The notes under the pieces were generated by a model, which saw nothing but the letters and a program-made list of their open reading frames with translations, searched no databases and was not told where the DNA came from. From assembly GCA_005281725.1 (NCBI GenBank), contig SSBO01000012.1, positions 16,525,865-16,589,864 of the forward strand: a stretch of DNA of 64,000 bases. The letters are read 5' to 3'. Each line of letters opens with the position of its first letter. Position 1 is the stretch's first letter. Both the position numbers and the translations under genes were made by a program. The stretch is from Wuchereria bancrofti. Taxonomy: Eukaryota; Nematoda; Chromadorea; Rhabditida; Onchocercidae. Below are positions 27,101 to 39,707 of the stretch, piece after piece.

Positions 27101-29118
27101 TGACAGTAGACTTTTATCTGTTTGTCACAAAAATTGTTTTCTATAAGAAAATGAAGATTTAGTTGCTTACTGTGTGATACTTGCTTGTATGGAACGAAGC
27201 AATGGAATTGTTCGTAACCGCATCATTTGAATGATTCATAGCTTATGATGGCTGATTTGCCATTGATAGTTATCAAGTATTAGTTATCAGTAAGAAGAAA
27301 TATGAGCTTGAAGAATGTTTTACAGTGCGATATGGTCTTCGTCAGAAAGGAAGGTCACTTGCCACATTTGCTAAGACTCACGTATAGAAAAGTTTATGGA
27401 TATCCAATGAGATCAAAGGACGAGAAAGTTCGGAAGAAACTAATGAGACAGTTTTGTTTAATGATATCATTTAATTCTATCATGACTTTGTCACTTTTCA
27501 ATTTCGATGATTATTATAGGAACGTTCTTTCGTTTTAATTTTTGGCAACATTCCATACTGCTCTCTATTTTCGAAATTTAGAACATTTCGCTAATTAATC
27601 TCTTGCTTATTATATTAATTTTTGCTGAACACTAAATGGATCACTTTAAGCTCAGTGATTGAACTACCAAGAAGTATTGTACAAGAAGTATTGTAAAAAA
27701 CTGACTGATTCAAATTAAAAAAATCAATAATTTTAATCTACTTCATTCTTTCTAACTCATATTATCTCTTCAATTTTTTCTTTAAATTTCAGCCTGTCAC
27801 CATGATTCTCATGTTATTTCTAGTATTCTCAATCCAGTAAATTGTTATTGCATTAAGCCCTTACATATAAACAAATATACGAATAATTCAAAGAATATGT
27901 TGGATAATAATGAATTTTGTTCAGCAAAACAATTTCTCTGAAGTAGTCTAGCCGGATATTTTTAAAGAAAATATGTTCTATATCATCGTATTATTTATTG
28001 TAAATGATGTGATATCTTATACCATGTGATAGAAATAGGTATACACCTAAACTGAATTTCATATCGACTTTAAAATTTATTGCAGTCATGAAATGTACAG
28101 GGTTTTCGCAGAAAATTTATGAAAAAAATGAAGTTTGAAGGAATAACTATAAATTATTTACGAAATGGAACGCATGAAATTTTATCCAGTATAATAGATT
28201 CGGTTGCACTAGTTTTCTTCGTTACCACATGCAATTTTCTAATAAACCAATTCACATTATTTACAAAATATTTCTGATATTTTCTTAATTTTTTTAATAA
28301 AAATACTTTTATCTATAAGCATTGACTGCGTTAAAAGTGCAAAATAAGTTTGCATTAACTATTTCGTTCATTTTATTGAAAGCGTTTTTGTTCACTGAAT
28401 GATTAATCACTTTTACACATTGAATGTTAGAATGTCGGTCAAAGAGATATTGCTTGGTAGTTTTAGACTGAAGTTTGCTTGTATTCCCTTCTCTTTTCTG
28501 TGCACAATTTTGGATATTCCTTTCGAAGGATGTTTGCTAATGTCGTCTAATGAATCATCTTGATTCTTTTCCAGTTGAAGATTTGTAAATGTTTGGTGAA
28601 GTACAGTTCATAAAATGTACTTTTGAGAAAGTGTCACAAAGTGATTAGGCTTGTAATTTTTTACTTAACATTTTCGTCTATTGCCGTCCCTAACATTATT
28701 TTTCAATTTTAATATTTATTATCTTAATGATCTCAGATCTATTTAATGAGCTCGAACTATCTATTGAAATGCAGAAGGTTAAAGTATTTTGCTTATAAAA
28801 ATGACTTTTTCTTTACGGATCAAGTTGTTCATAGTGTTGAGAATGCATGATATGAAAATGAGTTGTTTAATAAGTTCATTGAAGAATCGAAATATGAAAA
28901 TATTCATTACACTGATAAAAGATAATGGTCGATGTACGAAGAAATATGCAATGAAACAGTTGTCATGAACAAATGTTCTACTTCAAATACTTGACTGAAT
29001 TGAGTGGGAAAATTTTGAAATATGTATTAGAGATTGGTTAGGTTGCATATGAAAGCTATACAAATCATTATAGCTATTAATTTTTAATTTTATAAGGTAG
29101 CGATCAATTTTTCACACC
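24149..29118. other. 5 kb shared upstream region of divergent CHID1 and gelsolin genes
   Basis: No exon was supported. Frames at 26024-26272 (plus), 26086-26319 (minus) and 27302-27538 (plus) lack domains and partner exons. A 25 bp tandem duplication lies at 26374-26423. Because both flanking genes point outwards, their promoters should lie here, although no core element was identified. Confidence 0.45.
26374..26423. repeat. 25 bp tandem duplication
   Basis: Two adjacent copies of TTGCATTATCACATGTTATA plus AACTG; the second copy differs at two positions. Confidence 0.9.
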
Positions 29119-32100
29119 ATGGCAACGCAATTAAAGGATGTTGGAAAGCAACGTGGGTTGGAAATTTGGCGAATTAAGGTTTTATTGCTATCCTTCTTAA
29201 ATTCTTTTGTTGTCATTGGTGTTTCTTACAATTTGTGAATCATGAATGTCCACCTCCTCATTCGGAGAAAATTAAATCTTTTTTACATATTTTACTTTTC
29301 ATCTTTTTTTAAAAAAAAAAGTCAGTTTTATTTTTCATGAGCAAAAAGAACAAAATCTATTAGATAATACACTATTGTTGAGTAGAAATCGAACTCAAAG
29401 CTGTTTAAGAAGACAGTTTAATTTGATTTTTCAAATCTCTGGATTGAAAACATTCAAATAAAAGTTTAATTTTTCCAGAATTTTGCTCTGGAGAAGTTGT
29501 CAAGCGATCAGTTCGGGAGTTTCTACATTGGTGACTCATATGTCCTTCTCTACGTAAGCATTTTTAATTTTTATATTTTTTTAATAAAAAATATGAAAAA
29601 AATAAAGTGTTACCAGATAACTAAGCTCAATTTGCCAGTTACTAAGGAATGATATGGGACATTAATAATTTCTGCTAAAAAAATAACAGATATAACTTAT
29701 TAATGAACTTGTAAATGAAAGCTCGAGTTTCAGACAAAAAATCCAGGCGAATGGAACGTTCATTTTTGGCTAGGAAATGAAACAACTCAGGTTTAATTTT
29801 CTTTTCTTAATTGATTAGTGATAAAGCACGTCACTTAGTAAACACCTACGCATTTTTCTGTCTTATAAACATTACTTGTTCTTTTTTGATTGGAAAATTC
29901 TGGCCTCTTCCTAGACCGCATTACGAAGATTCCCAGTGGAGCGAATAGTTTGGTAGCATCGGAACTCTTGAATATGAACAATTTATTCCAATATATTTGA
30001 AAAAAATGGAATATTACACTTCTCTTTCGCAAATTTATCATTTCATCTGCGAAGCACGACCCAATAACAATGAAAATATGCTATTCTCGTTTAAAAAAAG
30101 AAAAAACTTCATTCCTTCAGGATGAACAAGGAGCAGCAGCAATTATGACCGTAGAAATTGATAATGCACTTAATGGGTTACCTGTTCAATACCGTGAGGT
30201 ATGTCACTACTTATGATTGGAAACTTTTTTTTTCAACCTATGACTTAACAAACTTCAGAATTCAGAATATTCTTGTAGTCAGATGATGTACCATACAGTC
30301 CATTTAAAAATTTAACTAACTGTGACCAGCTAGGGCAATTATTTTTCTGCTTTTCCTAATTGCGGAAATATTCGGTGTTATAAAAAGTAATTCCATTTTA
30401 ATACAACTTCAGGTTCAAGGACATGAGTCATCGCTGTTCTTATCTTACTTCAAGGATGGCATACGGTAGGTATAAGGTTCTTCCCAAATGGTTTCCTACT
30501 TATTCTGCATATCTCATTGTAGTCGCTATCAGTTATTAGTTAACTAAACAACATCTGTAATATAGAAGATATTGCTCGCCAAAATTTATTTAAACCAATT
30601 CCTCAAGAACCGACCGCTTAAATATCATACAAATTATTTTTCGCGTTGACCTTTTTTTAAAAAAACGCTGTTCTGTTAAAGTAGTTCAATATGCAAATAT
30701 GTCTTGTTTATACTCGAATTTTACGCGAATTTCGGTTTTTTCAGAAATGCCTATACTACTTCTAGCTAACAATAAATTTTGTGAGAAAAATTTATTTTTA
30801 GCAAAATTTATTGGAAATATTTCCTATATATTTCAGATGATTCAAAAAAATTAGTACAGAAATGAAATTAGCTGAATTTTTAGAAAATCAACATTAATGT
30901 CCAAATGAGTAGATAAATGTATGTATCCACTTGAGTAAAACTTATGTCAACATCCTAATATATACGATGCAAAAAAATGTATAACTTATCAACGCAAAAA
31001 ATATTCACTTAATTATTTTGAATTAGTTAATAATTTTTTAAGTTAGGAAATGTTTCCTATATATTTCAGATGATTCAAAGTCTATTTTTCTAATTAAAAA
31101 GAAATTGATTTTCTTAAAGATTTAATGAAGTTGAAAAAACTAAACAGTTAATTCGCACTTGTTTATTAAGTTGGTCATTTTATTTGAGATGCTGCTTAAA
31201 ACAGACCTAAAACAGAAAACAGAAATACCCAACTCCTTTAATAAAGAAATGCTTATAAATTACTATGCCAAAATTGTGTTGTGAGCGCTATTCGGTACTT
31301 TTAAATTGTTTGCATAAGAAGCTTAAAAATTTTACAGATATCTGAAAGGTGGAGTAGCATCCGGCTTCACACATGTTACAGACAAATATGAAAATTGGAG
31401 ACCAAAACTGTTCCAGTGCAAAGGAAAGAGGAATGTACGATGCAAAGAGGTGAATTATACTCGTATTTAAAGCTCATAATCTTCTACAATTCCGTCCAAG
31501 AAATTGTTTACCTTTATATTTCACCTAACAATAGCTCGCACTCATTTGCTTTCAACTTTTGTTAAAAAACATTTGCTTAACAATTTACAAAAAAAAAAAA
31601 TTGACAAAAATTGTTAATGATGTCATTGTTATATTCCGTTTGCCTATTTTTTATTTCTTATTTAGCCATTTATTTAATTTGGCTATTTTATCACTTTCTT
31701 ATCATTAACCATCAAAAAATTGAGGTGGAATGCAAAGGAGAATCGCTGAATCTTGGAGATGTTTTCATATTAGATTGCGGTCTGAAAATATATGTTTGGA
31801 TGCCACCTGAAAGCGGAAGGCTTGAAAAAATAAAGGTAAAATTTCTAGAGGAAAAAATATTATGATTTCTAACTGAGAATTAAATTTATTTGTAGGAAGA
31901 GGTTTGCAAATTTTTCAACATCTGTTATATTTTCATCACAAGATGAATTTTAGGGGATGGATCAAGCAAGGAGTATTCGAGATCGTGAACGAATCGGAAA
32001 ACCAGAAATAATAATTCTTGGTAAGGATGTATGCTGTACGACCTCAGCCCATTAATTTGATATGAGCAAATTTTACAGAAAAGTAATATAATTCACCTGA

Positions 32101-35100
32101 ATAAGGATTTGGGATTTCATGGCGATTACTAATTAGCAGTCTTAAATGCAAACGGCCAATGTTAAAAGTGTTATAATCTAAAGCTCTAATACGATTAACT
32201 GTAGTATTCTGAAATCATTATATGATCATCTCAGATATTTTGCTATTATAAGGATTATAATTTTGCTATTATAAGACATTTAAAGTGGGTTTCGTTGTTC
32301 TCAATTTTTTATTTATTACAATAAATCGATAAACGATTAGTTATATCAAGCGAAAACTTAACAAAAATAAGAAAAAAGATAGCATAAAAGACAAGCATAT
32401 TCCTTATAATTGAATTCTATCAAAAAAATATTTCAAATTTAGTAGAAATCTTAGAATTTATGCACTAAGACAAGCAAGCATATTCATTACGCTGATAAAA
32501 CCATTTGATTAAATTTTTTTATCAAAATTTTGTCAAACAATATTTGATCAAATCAAATCTAAAATGACATTTATTTCAATAAATCTTTCAATAAATAAAT
32601 CTAATTTCTAAGATAGTTAACTTTCTTGTCAGATAATTTTATAAATAAAAAGTAGCTTTCTAGATTCTGATTGGAATACGAACGATGAATTTTGGAGGAT
32701 TTTGGGTGGTAAAGAAAAAATTAAGCCAGCAGAGGCAGGTGGAGAAGACGAAAATTACTGGCAAACAACTAATAATCAATTGACCCTTTGGAGGTTTTTC
32801 AACATCTGATATTTTTGGCTTAATTATTCAGGATTGTGTAAACTATTGATTGTAATTAATTAGGGTGGGCTTGAAACTTCCTTATGTGAGGTTACGGAAT
32901 CGTATTCCATAAATAAGAATACAAATTTTCTGCTTGTAGTGAAAAGACATTGCAGAGTATCGGACGAAATGGGTAAGATAAGCGTGGAGATGGTTTCGAA
33001 AGGAAATTTTCAGTACAATCAACTCGAGTCAAAGGTTTATCAGTCCTTTTTCCTAACCAACTTGCAGCCATCGTAATAAGTTCATTAGTTTATTTGGTTG
33101 TAACAACAACGTGGCCAAATCCTTCCACACCTAGTCTCGAAAAGGTGATTTCTCCTAAGTTGGCTACCAGTCGATTAAACTTTTAGGACGCTTTCATATT
33201 AGATACCTACAACGGTGGGATATACGTTTGGATCGGGAAAAAGTGCTCGCCAAATGAACGAAAAAAGGCTATGGCATATGCGATCGAATACATCGAACTG
33301 CAGGTTGGATCTGCAAATTAACCACACACTCAAATAAAATCAAAAGTTACTTTTTAGAAAAGTAATATGGAAGCATGTCATGTATGTTATCAGCAATACT
33401 AAAAAAGCTTTACAAAAGCGATCTCATCTGTTGCTTAAAGTTGATTTTGTGGAATCGTTTGTAGTTTTTGACCATTGTTATTTCGGTGATTTCTAAAGCT
33501 TTCTGAGTCCATATCAGGATATTTCCAGTTATAACGCATACATTTTCTAGGGAAAATCGAAAAATACGCAAGTGGTACGAGTTTTGGAAGGTGCTGAGCC
33601 GGTAGCATTTACTCAATGGGCCAGTTCCTGGGAAAGTCCCAAGAAAACACCGCTATTCATTCCTAAGTTATATCAGTGCAGTGACGAGAATGGCAGACTA
33701 ACTATTGAAGAAATTTGCAACTACACACAAAAAGTAGGTCGAGTAGGATGATACAATTAGTATGAGATAGAAATTTAATAAAATATTTGGAAAATAAATT
33801 AGAGGGAGGCGATAGTTTTGAGAAGTAGTGAGTTAATGAAATCCAGGAAAGTGTTTTTGCAAAGGCCTCCGGGAAGTGAAGAAAGGCTGATCATTAGTTT
33901 TCAGAAAATATTTTTTAAAGGTTACAATCAAAAATCAACCCTTCTTTTAAATTCAATCCTTTTTTAAACACATAATAACAGAGATTCGCCATCAGTTTTT
34001 TTTTTTCTTTTTTTTTATTATCTTTGTATCGTGCTTATTTAGTTAAGTTTTTCAAAGCGTATGAAAGTTGATACCTTACATTGAAAGATTTTGGAAAATA
34101 TCAATTTATCGTGTTATATGTTTCCTAGCTAAAATCGCAGTCTTTAACTTAGGAAAAAATGAAATTGAAATGCTTTTTTAGGATTTGGATGGTGATGATG
34201 TGATGATTTTGGATGCTATGAAAGTCATTTATGTATGGATCGGAGCTGGCGCTAATGAACAGGAAAAGAAGCTTGCTGATAACATTGCCAATGTTTGCTC
34301 ACAATTATTTAATCCTTTCTTGCAATTACATTGATGCTAAGAATGATTAATTCACGAAATACGTCTCTTCTAAAAACCTCCAAGATCAGATTTAGAGATA
34401 TCACTTCCAAAATTATTCCAAAATTCCAAAATTATTGGACCCGACAATCAGGAGACATTATTAGCTAGAGAAAATATAGCAGATGGAGAAGAGAAAAGAT
34501 AGATGATTTTATTAAAAGCAATCCTCCTATCCATTGCTGGAATCCTTAATCGACTGTAGTAATCCCTCTTGTCCTCAGTCTGATAATCATCCATGACTTT
34601 CAAAACTGCGGTTGATCATAAAGTGATGCATATCTGCTATGTCGAGGATTGACCAAACATATTCTAGTATTTAACTGGTGGCCAACTTCTCTTAGTCCTG
34701 TAAATGAGTGCAAAATTATGAAATGTAATTGAAAATTGCTAAGACGGAACAGATTTTATTGCAATATATTAGTTTATCTACGATCGCGTCTTTCGTACTC
34801 TATGACTTTAATAAGACAAAAAAAAAAATGCGCGCATCCAAAATTAATTTTTTCTAACATATAAAGTCCTTTTGTAGAAATATCTGCAAGGTGATACACT
34901 TCCACGTCCGGTCGGAACTCAAATTGTAAAGGTGCTGCAGGGCAAAGAAACACCTGCATTCAAAGAAATCTTCGTTAACTGGAACGATCGCATTGCAGTA
35001 AGATATTCCATGAATTCTGATCAGCAATTCAATAAATGATCTCATTGTTGCAGATATTCTAATTTCCATTATTTTTCTAAAAAATTAAGTAGTTTATTTT

Positions 35101-35197
35101 TAAAATAGAACTTTTGTAAGTGTTTTAAATTCAGAAGCCATAATTGTGTCTCAATTAGGATAATCGAACTGTGGAAGTCGTCAAAAAGAGTTTGTAG
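29119..35197 (+). CDS. gsnl-1: Four-domain gelsolin-like actin-severing/capping protein
   Basis: Fifteen exons join in phase: 29119-29178, 29479-29553, 29734-29790, 30121-30198, 30413-30465, 31338-31449, 31725-31835, 31954-32020, 32664-32793, 32956-33034, 33187-33303, 33551-33733, 34182-34292, 34878-34997, 35159-35197. Product: 463 residues, near the 475 of C. elegans GSNL-1. Domain G1 (about 14-120) has [35 protein letters not shown] and [11 protein letters not shown]2 (about 130-207) has [21 protein letters not shown]3 (about 246-345) has [27 protein letters not shown] and FTQWASSW; G4 (about 350-450) has [25 protein letters not shown] and [10 protein letters not shown]. Four domains rather than the usual three or six is the GSNL-1 architecture, a cytoplasmic calcium-regulated severing and barbed-end capping protein. 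The start is supported by the conserved [13 protein letters not shown]-terminus. For exon 10 the acceptor at 32955 restores LWRVSD; an earlier AG at 32947 would add residues. Confidence 0.96.
30813..31079 (+). repeat. Direct repeat of a splice-acceptor-like sequence inside a gelsolin intron
   Basis: A segment of about 34 bp containing TTTCCTATATATTTCAG and then ATGATTCAAA occurs at 30813-30846 and 31045-31079 with a single difference. Both copies lie in the intron between gelsolin exons 5 and 6, and both look like strong 3' splice sites. The exon used by the conserved protein begins later, at 31338. Confidence 0.85.
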
Positions 35198-35359
35198 CCG
35201 AAATCTCAACTGTTCAGCGCATAATGGTAGTCAATATTGGGATATAAAGCGTTCATTTATAGAAGTAGTTTATTATAGAAGCAGTTTTCAACTTTTGTGA
35301 TGTCTCATTTCGACATCATTTATCAGTGATGTTCTCAAATTATTTTTCATAGTCATAGA

Positions 35360-35365
35360 AATAAA
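35360..35365 (+). terminator. Candidate polyadenylation signal of the gelsolin gene
   Basis: Canonical AATAAA in the sense orientation, 163 bp downstream of the gelsolin stop. It is the first exact match after the stop that I noticed. Confidence 0.5.
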
Positions 35366-37310
35366 TTTTGAAAGTGAAAGCACCGTGTATGCTAAGTGAA
35401 TGCCGTAACACATTTGAAAAGTTAATTCCACTTAACTTCTTTCAGCTTTTAGCGAACAAAGTTCCTTTTTTGAAGTGATCGTTTCTTCCGTAAGAATTGA
35501 AGCAATGACTTTTGTATTTGTCAGTGATCAGTTCTGCAAGTACTACCAGTGAAATTCCACAGCATTTTTCCTCAACTCTTTCATTTTGCATTACTTTCTT
35601 TCCTATTCCAAACATTACATTTCAGTTTTAGTCTCGAACAAAACAACGAAAATTCCTTCATTAAATATGAAGTGTTTTCCAGAGCCGAGTAGGCATCACA
35701 CAACCTTTTCTTTAAATATAATTCATTTTACAAATAAAAGCACTTCCAAAAGCTCACCCTCACTTTGAACTCTGAAATGAGATTGACCTTCGGTCACTAC
35801 ACAATGCGGGAACATTTGGTCATGTGCTAATAATACATGAGTTTAAGTCGTATAGAATTCAATGTCTTTTTTCTATTCATTGATCAAAATGAATTGAGTA
35901 AATAGGTCGGATTGTCACTAAACTAGTGCATGGAAAGCAATATTTTAAAGATTATCAAATGTTCATCTGATACTGCACAAATTAACTGTTATTGAATAAT
36001 GAATGGATAAAAAGGTATATTAAAAGTGTAATTTTAATAAGTTAACGGATGAAGATTTAAGGTTTTGAGATTATTCTTCAACTTTTCAAGATGTCAAATA
36101 GGCTATTATTGATTCGGAAATCTTTGAACATCACTTACTTCTACCCTAACATTCAAATAGTTGATAACTTATACGATATAATTTATTCGTGAAGCTATAC
36201 AGACCAATTTGTTTTGTTTTATTTCATTTTGTCAAATTGAACAGTGTGTTGGAAAATGAATCCATTCAATTCTAAGAACATTATGATTCGCAAATTGGCT
36301 AACAAATTTCAGGAATAAGTGACCATTCACAGGAACATTATGAAATTCCTTTTAAGTTTTGTCAAAATAAGGAAGATTCATCACTAAGGTGTTTGTTTCT
36401 ATTTTGTTTCGATTTTCGTTCAAGCAAATGTAAAACACTTGCCCTCATTCGGGCTTAGTATTTTATGATAATATTATCTCACAGATGCTGAAGTTTCCGG
36501 TAGATATAACTCACATAATTACAAAAGTCCACTCATTGAAGAAGTGATCTAGTGAAATCGCATCTTGAATTTTGCCTTTTCTAAAAAACGAATAATTGAA
36601 CAATAATGTGGGTATAGTAAGTACTAGAAAAATACCTAAGACAATATTCGCTAATTATTGTAATATAATTTATTGCTCGGCCAGTTAATAAGGTAAGCTT
36701 TGTAAAATCTGGCTTAGCATAAATAGCCAATAGTCTCAATAAGTAATGAGATGCGATGCTTGAACATATCAGTGCATGATACTCGCTGCATCCTTAACAT
36801 TCTTTAAACTTTCATTTTTGTCGTTACAGAAAATTTCGTTTTATTGCAGGAAATCGCTTAGAAACGGGAAATGTCCAGGCAAACTATTTTGTCTAATAAT
36901 ATTCTTCACAATTACTTGTCGCATATTGCCTTTTGTTTTTAAAAAGTTTGATAACCGAAATCACTTTACGAGTTGAAAACCTGTTGCAAAACGAACTGAT
37001 AGTTCTTACTAATCCAGAAATTCTGCATAAGTCGATCTTCAAGCTAAAAGATGTTAAAAGATCTAAAAGGTATTGGAAGACCCACCGATTTCTGTACTCC
37101 CCGGCAACATTTTGAGAATCTGCGTGAATATCTGCAATAGTCATACGTATATCACGTTTTACGTTTCATAAGCATATGGAACAATATATTGCACTGAATA
37201 TAATCCGATAAGAAAACCTAACAATATCAAACTTAGTGTAGGCTTTTTTCAATATTGTGTGCTAAGCAAAGTCCATTTTACTGCGAAATAAAAGTTGAAT
37301 ATCAAAAGAT

Positions 37311-37322
37311 TTCCTATTTTAG
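37311..37322 (+). promoter_or_regulatory. Candidate spliced-leader acceptor of the tetraspanin gene
   Basis: TTCCTATTTTAG ends nine bases before the chosen ATG at 37332. No upstream coding exon is visible, so it fits a trans-splice acceptor. Confidence 0.45.
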
Positions 37323-37331
37323 CATTAGTAA

Positions 37332-39707
37332 ATGCCATTTAGGTGCATAGCAGTTATACTTATATCATTGAATTTTGCTATCAGTTATGTACAACCTGCA
37401 AGTCTAATTTATACTGTTGCAGAGCCCACATTCAGTGCTCAAATTGTATGATTTGAATAAACTTCTCTAAGCGAAAAATGTAAAAATTGATATTTACAAC
37501 CCTGCCTATTCCGGAGGCATAATTATTAGGAAGCACCTGTCAGTCCGTCTACCTATGGTTTGTGGTTTTATCTCATTCATTTATTTCATTGTCCAGTTGC
37601 TCGACTTACTGTGCAATTCTCGCATTAATATCTGTCATGCTTTTTATAATGTTTAAAATCTAAATGATACTTTAAAAATTGCGTAATTTTCAGTTGATAA
37701 AGTGTCTTGGTTCTTTTACATATGTATTTTACGAAATGGAAATAATTCTAATCTCAGTGCACCTTATATCACTTTTAACTTTTATCGCGAAGGAATATGT
37801 TTTCTATGGCATATCAATAGCTGTGGACTTCGCTTTCTCATTCCTTTCTTTGCTATTTTACTTACTTTTCGGTGAGTAATTATATAACAAACAGAAATTT
37901 ACATTACTTCATTGGGGTTTTTAAATCCCTAAATTAAGTTCGAAATTTTTGTTTTTGATCAAAGATTTTGTGTTTTTCTATCCAAACAATCCACCTTAAA
38001 ATGATGGTACAGAAAACAATCCTTATCGTAAAAAGATTCTGCTGTTTATAATTATTTGTTGACGTACATATTTGCATTACATTTTTTAATTCATCATTTT
38101 CCACCAGTCAAAAGCATCGGTTCTATTCAACCACAGGTCTTTCTAATTGGAAGCCGAAAATTCTCGGGTTTTATTACCATTTGATGTCACAGTTTTCCAG
38201 CAATGTCATATTATGCATTCTACGTTGACCTTTTCAATCATTGCCCTACGCAATAATTGACCTATATTCATCTGGAAAACTGTGTCGATCTTTTTTCATG
38301 CTCAGACTGGAGGTGTCAAATGCAGGCCCTTCCATTTGTGCATTAAGCTTTTCTTTAGGACATGGCTATTCTCAAAGTTGATCGCTCTGTTATTCTTCTG
38401 ATAATCTTGGCTGATAAAGCATATTATAATATAATAAATTCACGAAAAGAGTAGAAGATACAAATTAAATTTGTTATTACAATTACAGTAGCAATAGGTT
38501 TAAACTCATCCGAAGTGTCATCAACGTTGATCGCTGGCATAGCAACGTTATTGAAAGGTGATGATGATCCGCAAAAGTTTATGCATACGGTAGATGATAT
38601 TCAAAGAAGCATGCAGTGTTGCGGTTTTGCTGGAAATCACACGGAGTGGATGCAGAAAAGAATAATTCACTATTATGATCCGGTAAAAACGATCGTAGAG
38701 AGAACTACTCGAAGCTAGATACACGATCTTTGAACCTTATGTTGAATCGTTGCAAGTATCAACCATTTGCAGATTGCAGATCGAAGACGAATTGAAAATA
38801 ATGCTAGATCAGGCGCGAAATATTTAGAAATCATGAAATGATGAAGAAAAAATGAATTCAGCTCCTTTGTTTTGTTGCTCGAACACCAAAAAGCATTGCA
38901 CCAAAGAGAAGTTTGCTCTTCTGGACTTATAGCTTCATAATTTTACTATTGTGAGTAAAGGCTTGAAATAGATTGCAAAGCTGAGTTGGATGAGAAATTA
39001 GTTTTATCAGTCATTATGGGTGACAATTTATTTTTCTACTACAAAATTTTTTGGGACTATAACATTGAGCAAACTAGAAATTTATTGGCATATAAAAAGT
39101 GATTATATGATGAATAGATGACTTTGAAATATTTTTGTATTATCTTATATGAAAGAATTAAAATATGCAAAACCTATCAAATCCGGTGAATGGAGGTAGT
39201 TCAATGAAATTTGGAAAAGATGTCATAGAATTTAAGCAACTATTAGATTTCAAAGCAATGGACGGGAAAACCTGAGATTAAGTTGGATGAGTAACTAGAG
39301 CTAGTGTCGTAAGCTTCTTCGAACAAATGATCAAACCCGTAGATGCGTTAATGTGACAGAATTATGCAGATTTGCTGTACAGACAGAATGATTTCAAGAC
39401 ACTTCTCCTCTGTAAGGCAACAATTTGATAATAAACAAACACGAAACTTTTCATAAGCGAAAACTCGAAAACTAAAATTGTACCGAGAGATCTCATTACC
39501 TTGATAATATTTCATTTTAGAATGCACCAACAAGGTTGCTTCAATAAATTAAGCACAAATATATATATCTGGCTAATGGATTCAATCGGTATAGCTCTAG
39601 TGGTGAAGTTGATGCTTTCTGTGTTGCAAGAAGTAATATTTGCATATGTTGCAATCGGTATCACAAAAGCAAATTCTGCTTATTACATTATTATTTTGAT
39701 TACATAG
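37332..39707 (+). CDS. Tetraspanin-family membrane protein (one exon junction unresolved)
   Basis: Five exons on the plus strand: 37332-37445, 37694-37871, 38489-38682, 38862-38910, 39521-39707, giving about 240 residues. Predicted order: TM1 (CIAVILISLNFAISYV), a small outer loop, TM2 (IILISVHLISLLTFI), a four-residue turn, TM3 (ISIAVDFAFSFLSLLFYLLF), a large extracellular loop, then TM4 (IALVVKLMLSVLQEVIFAYV) and a short tail. The loop carries the family hallmark CCG (141-143: MQCCGFAG followed by TEW), then PLFCC, KHC and GCFNKL, six cysteines as in a three-disulfide tetraspanin loop. Odd: exon 3 ends in phase 0 at its GT donor (GATCCG before GTAAAA), while exon 4 needs one incoming base to read PLFCC. 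So a small exon is missed, a nearby base is wrong or an indel breaks the gene. Tetraspanins organise membrane microdomains; no ligand can be named. Confidence 0.72.

Larger units (their letters stand above)
35198..37331. other. Gelsolin 3' flank and intergenic region before the tetraspanin
   Basis: An AATAAA polyadenylation signal lies at 35360-35365, about 165 bp after the gelsolin stop. The rest, about 2 kb, shows no supportable exon. A frame at 36776-36976 with a hydrophobic middle was considered as an alternative tetraspanin first exon and set aside. Confidence 0.45.

Noticed and set aside
36776..36976. Hydrophobic plus-strand frame as a possible tetraspanin first exon
   Set aside because: The segment at 37332-37445 fits better in phase, has a signal-anchor-like start and follows a strong acceptor.
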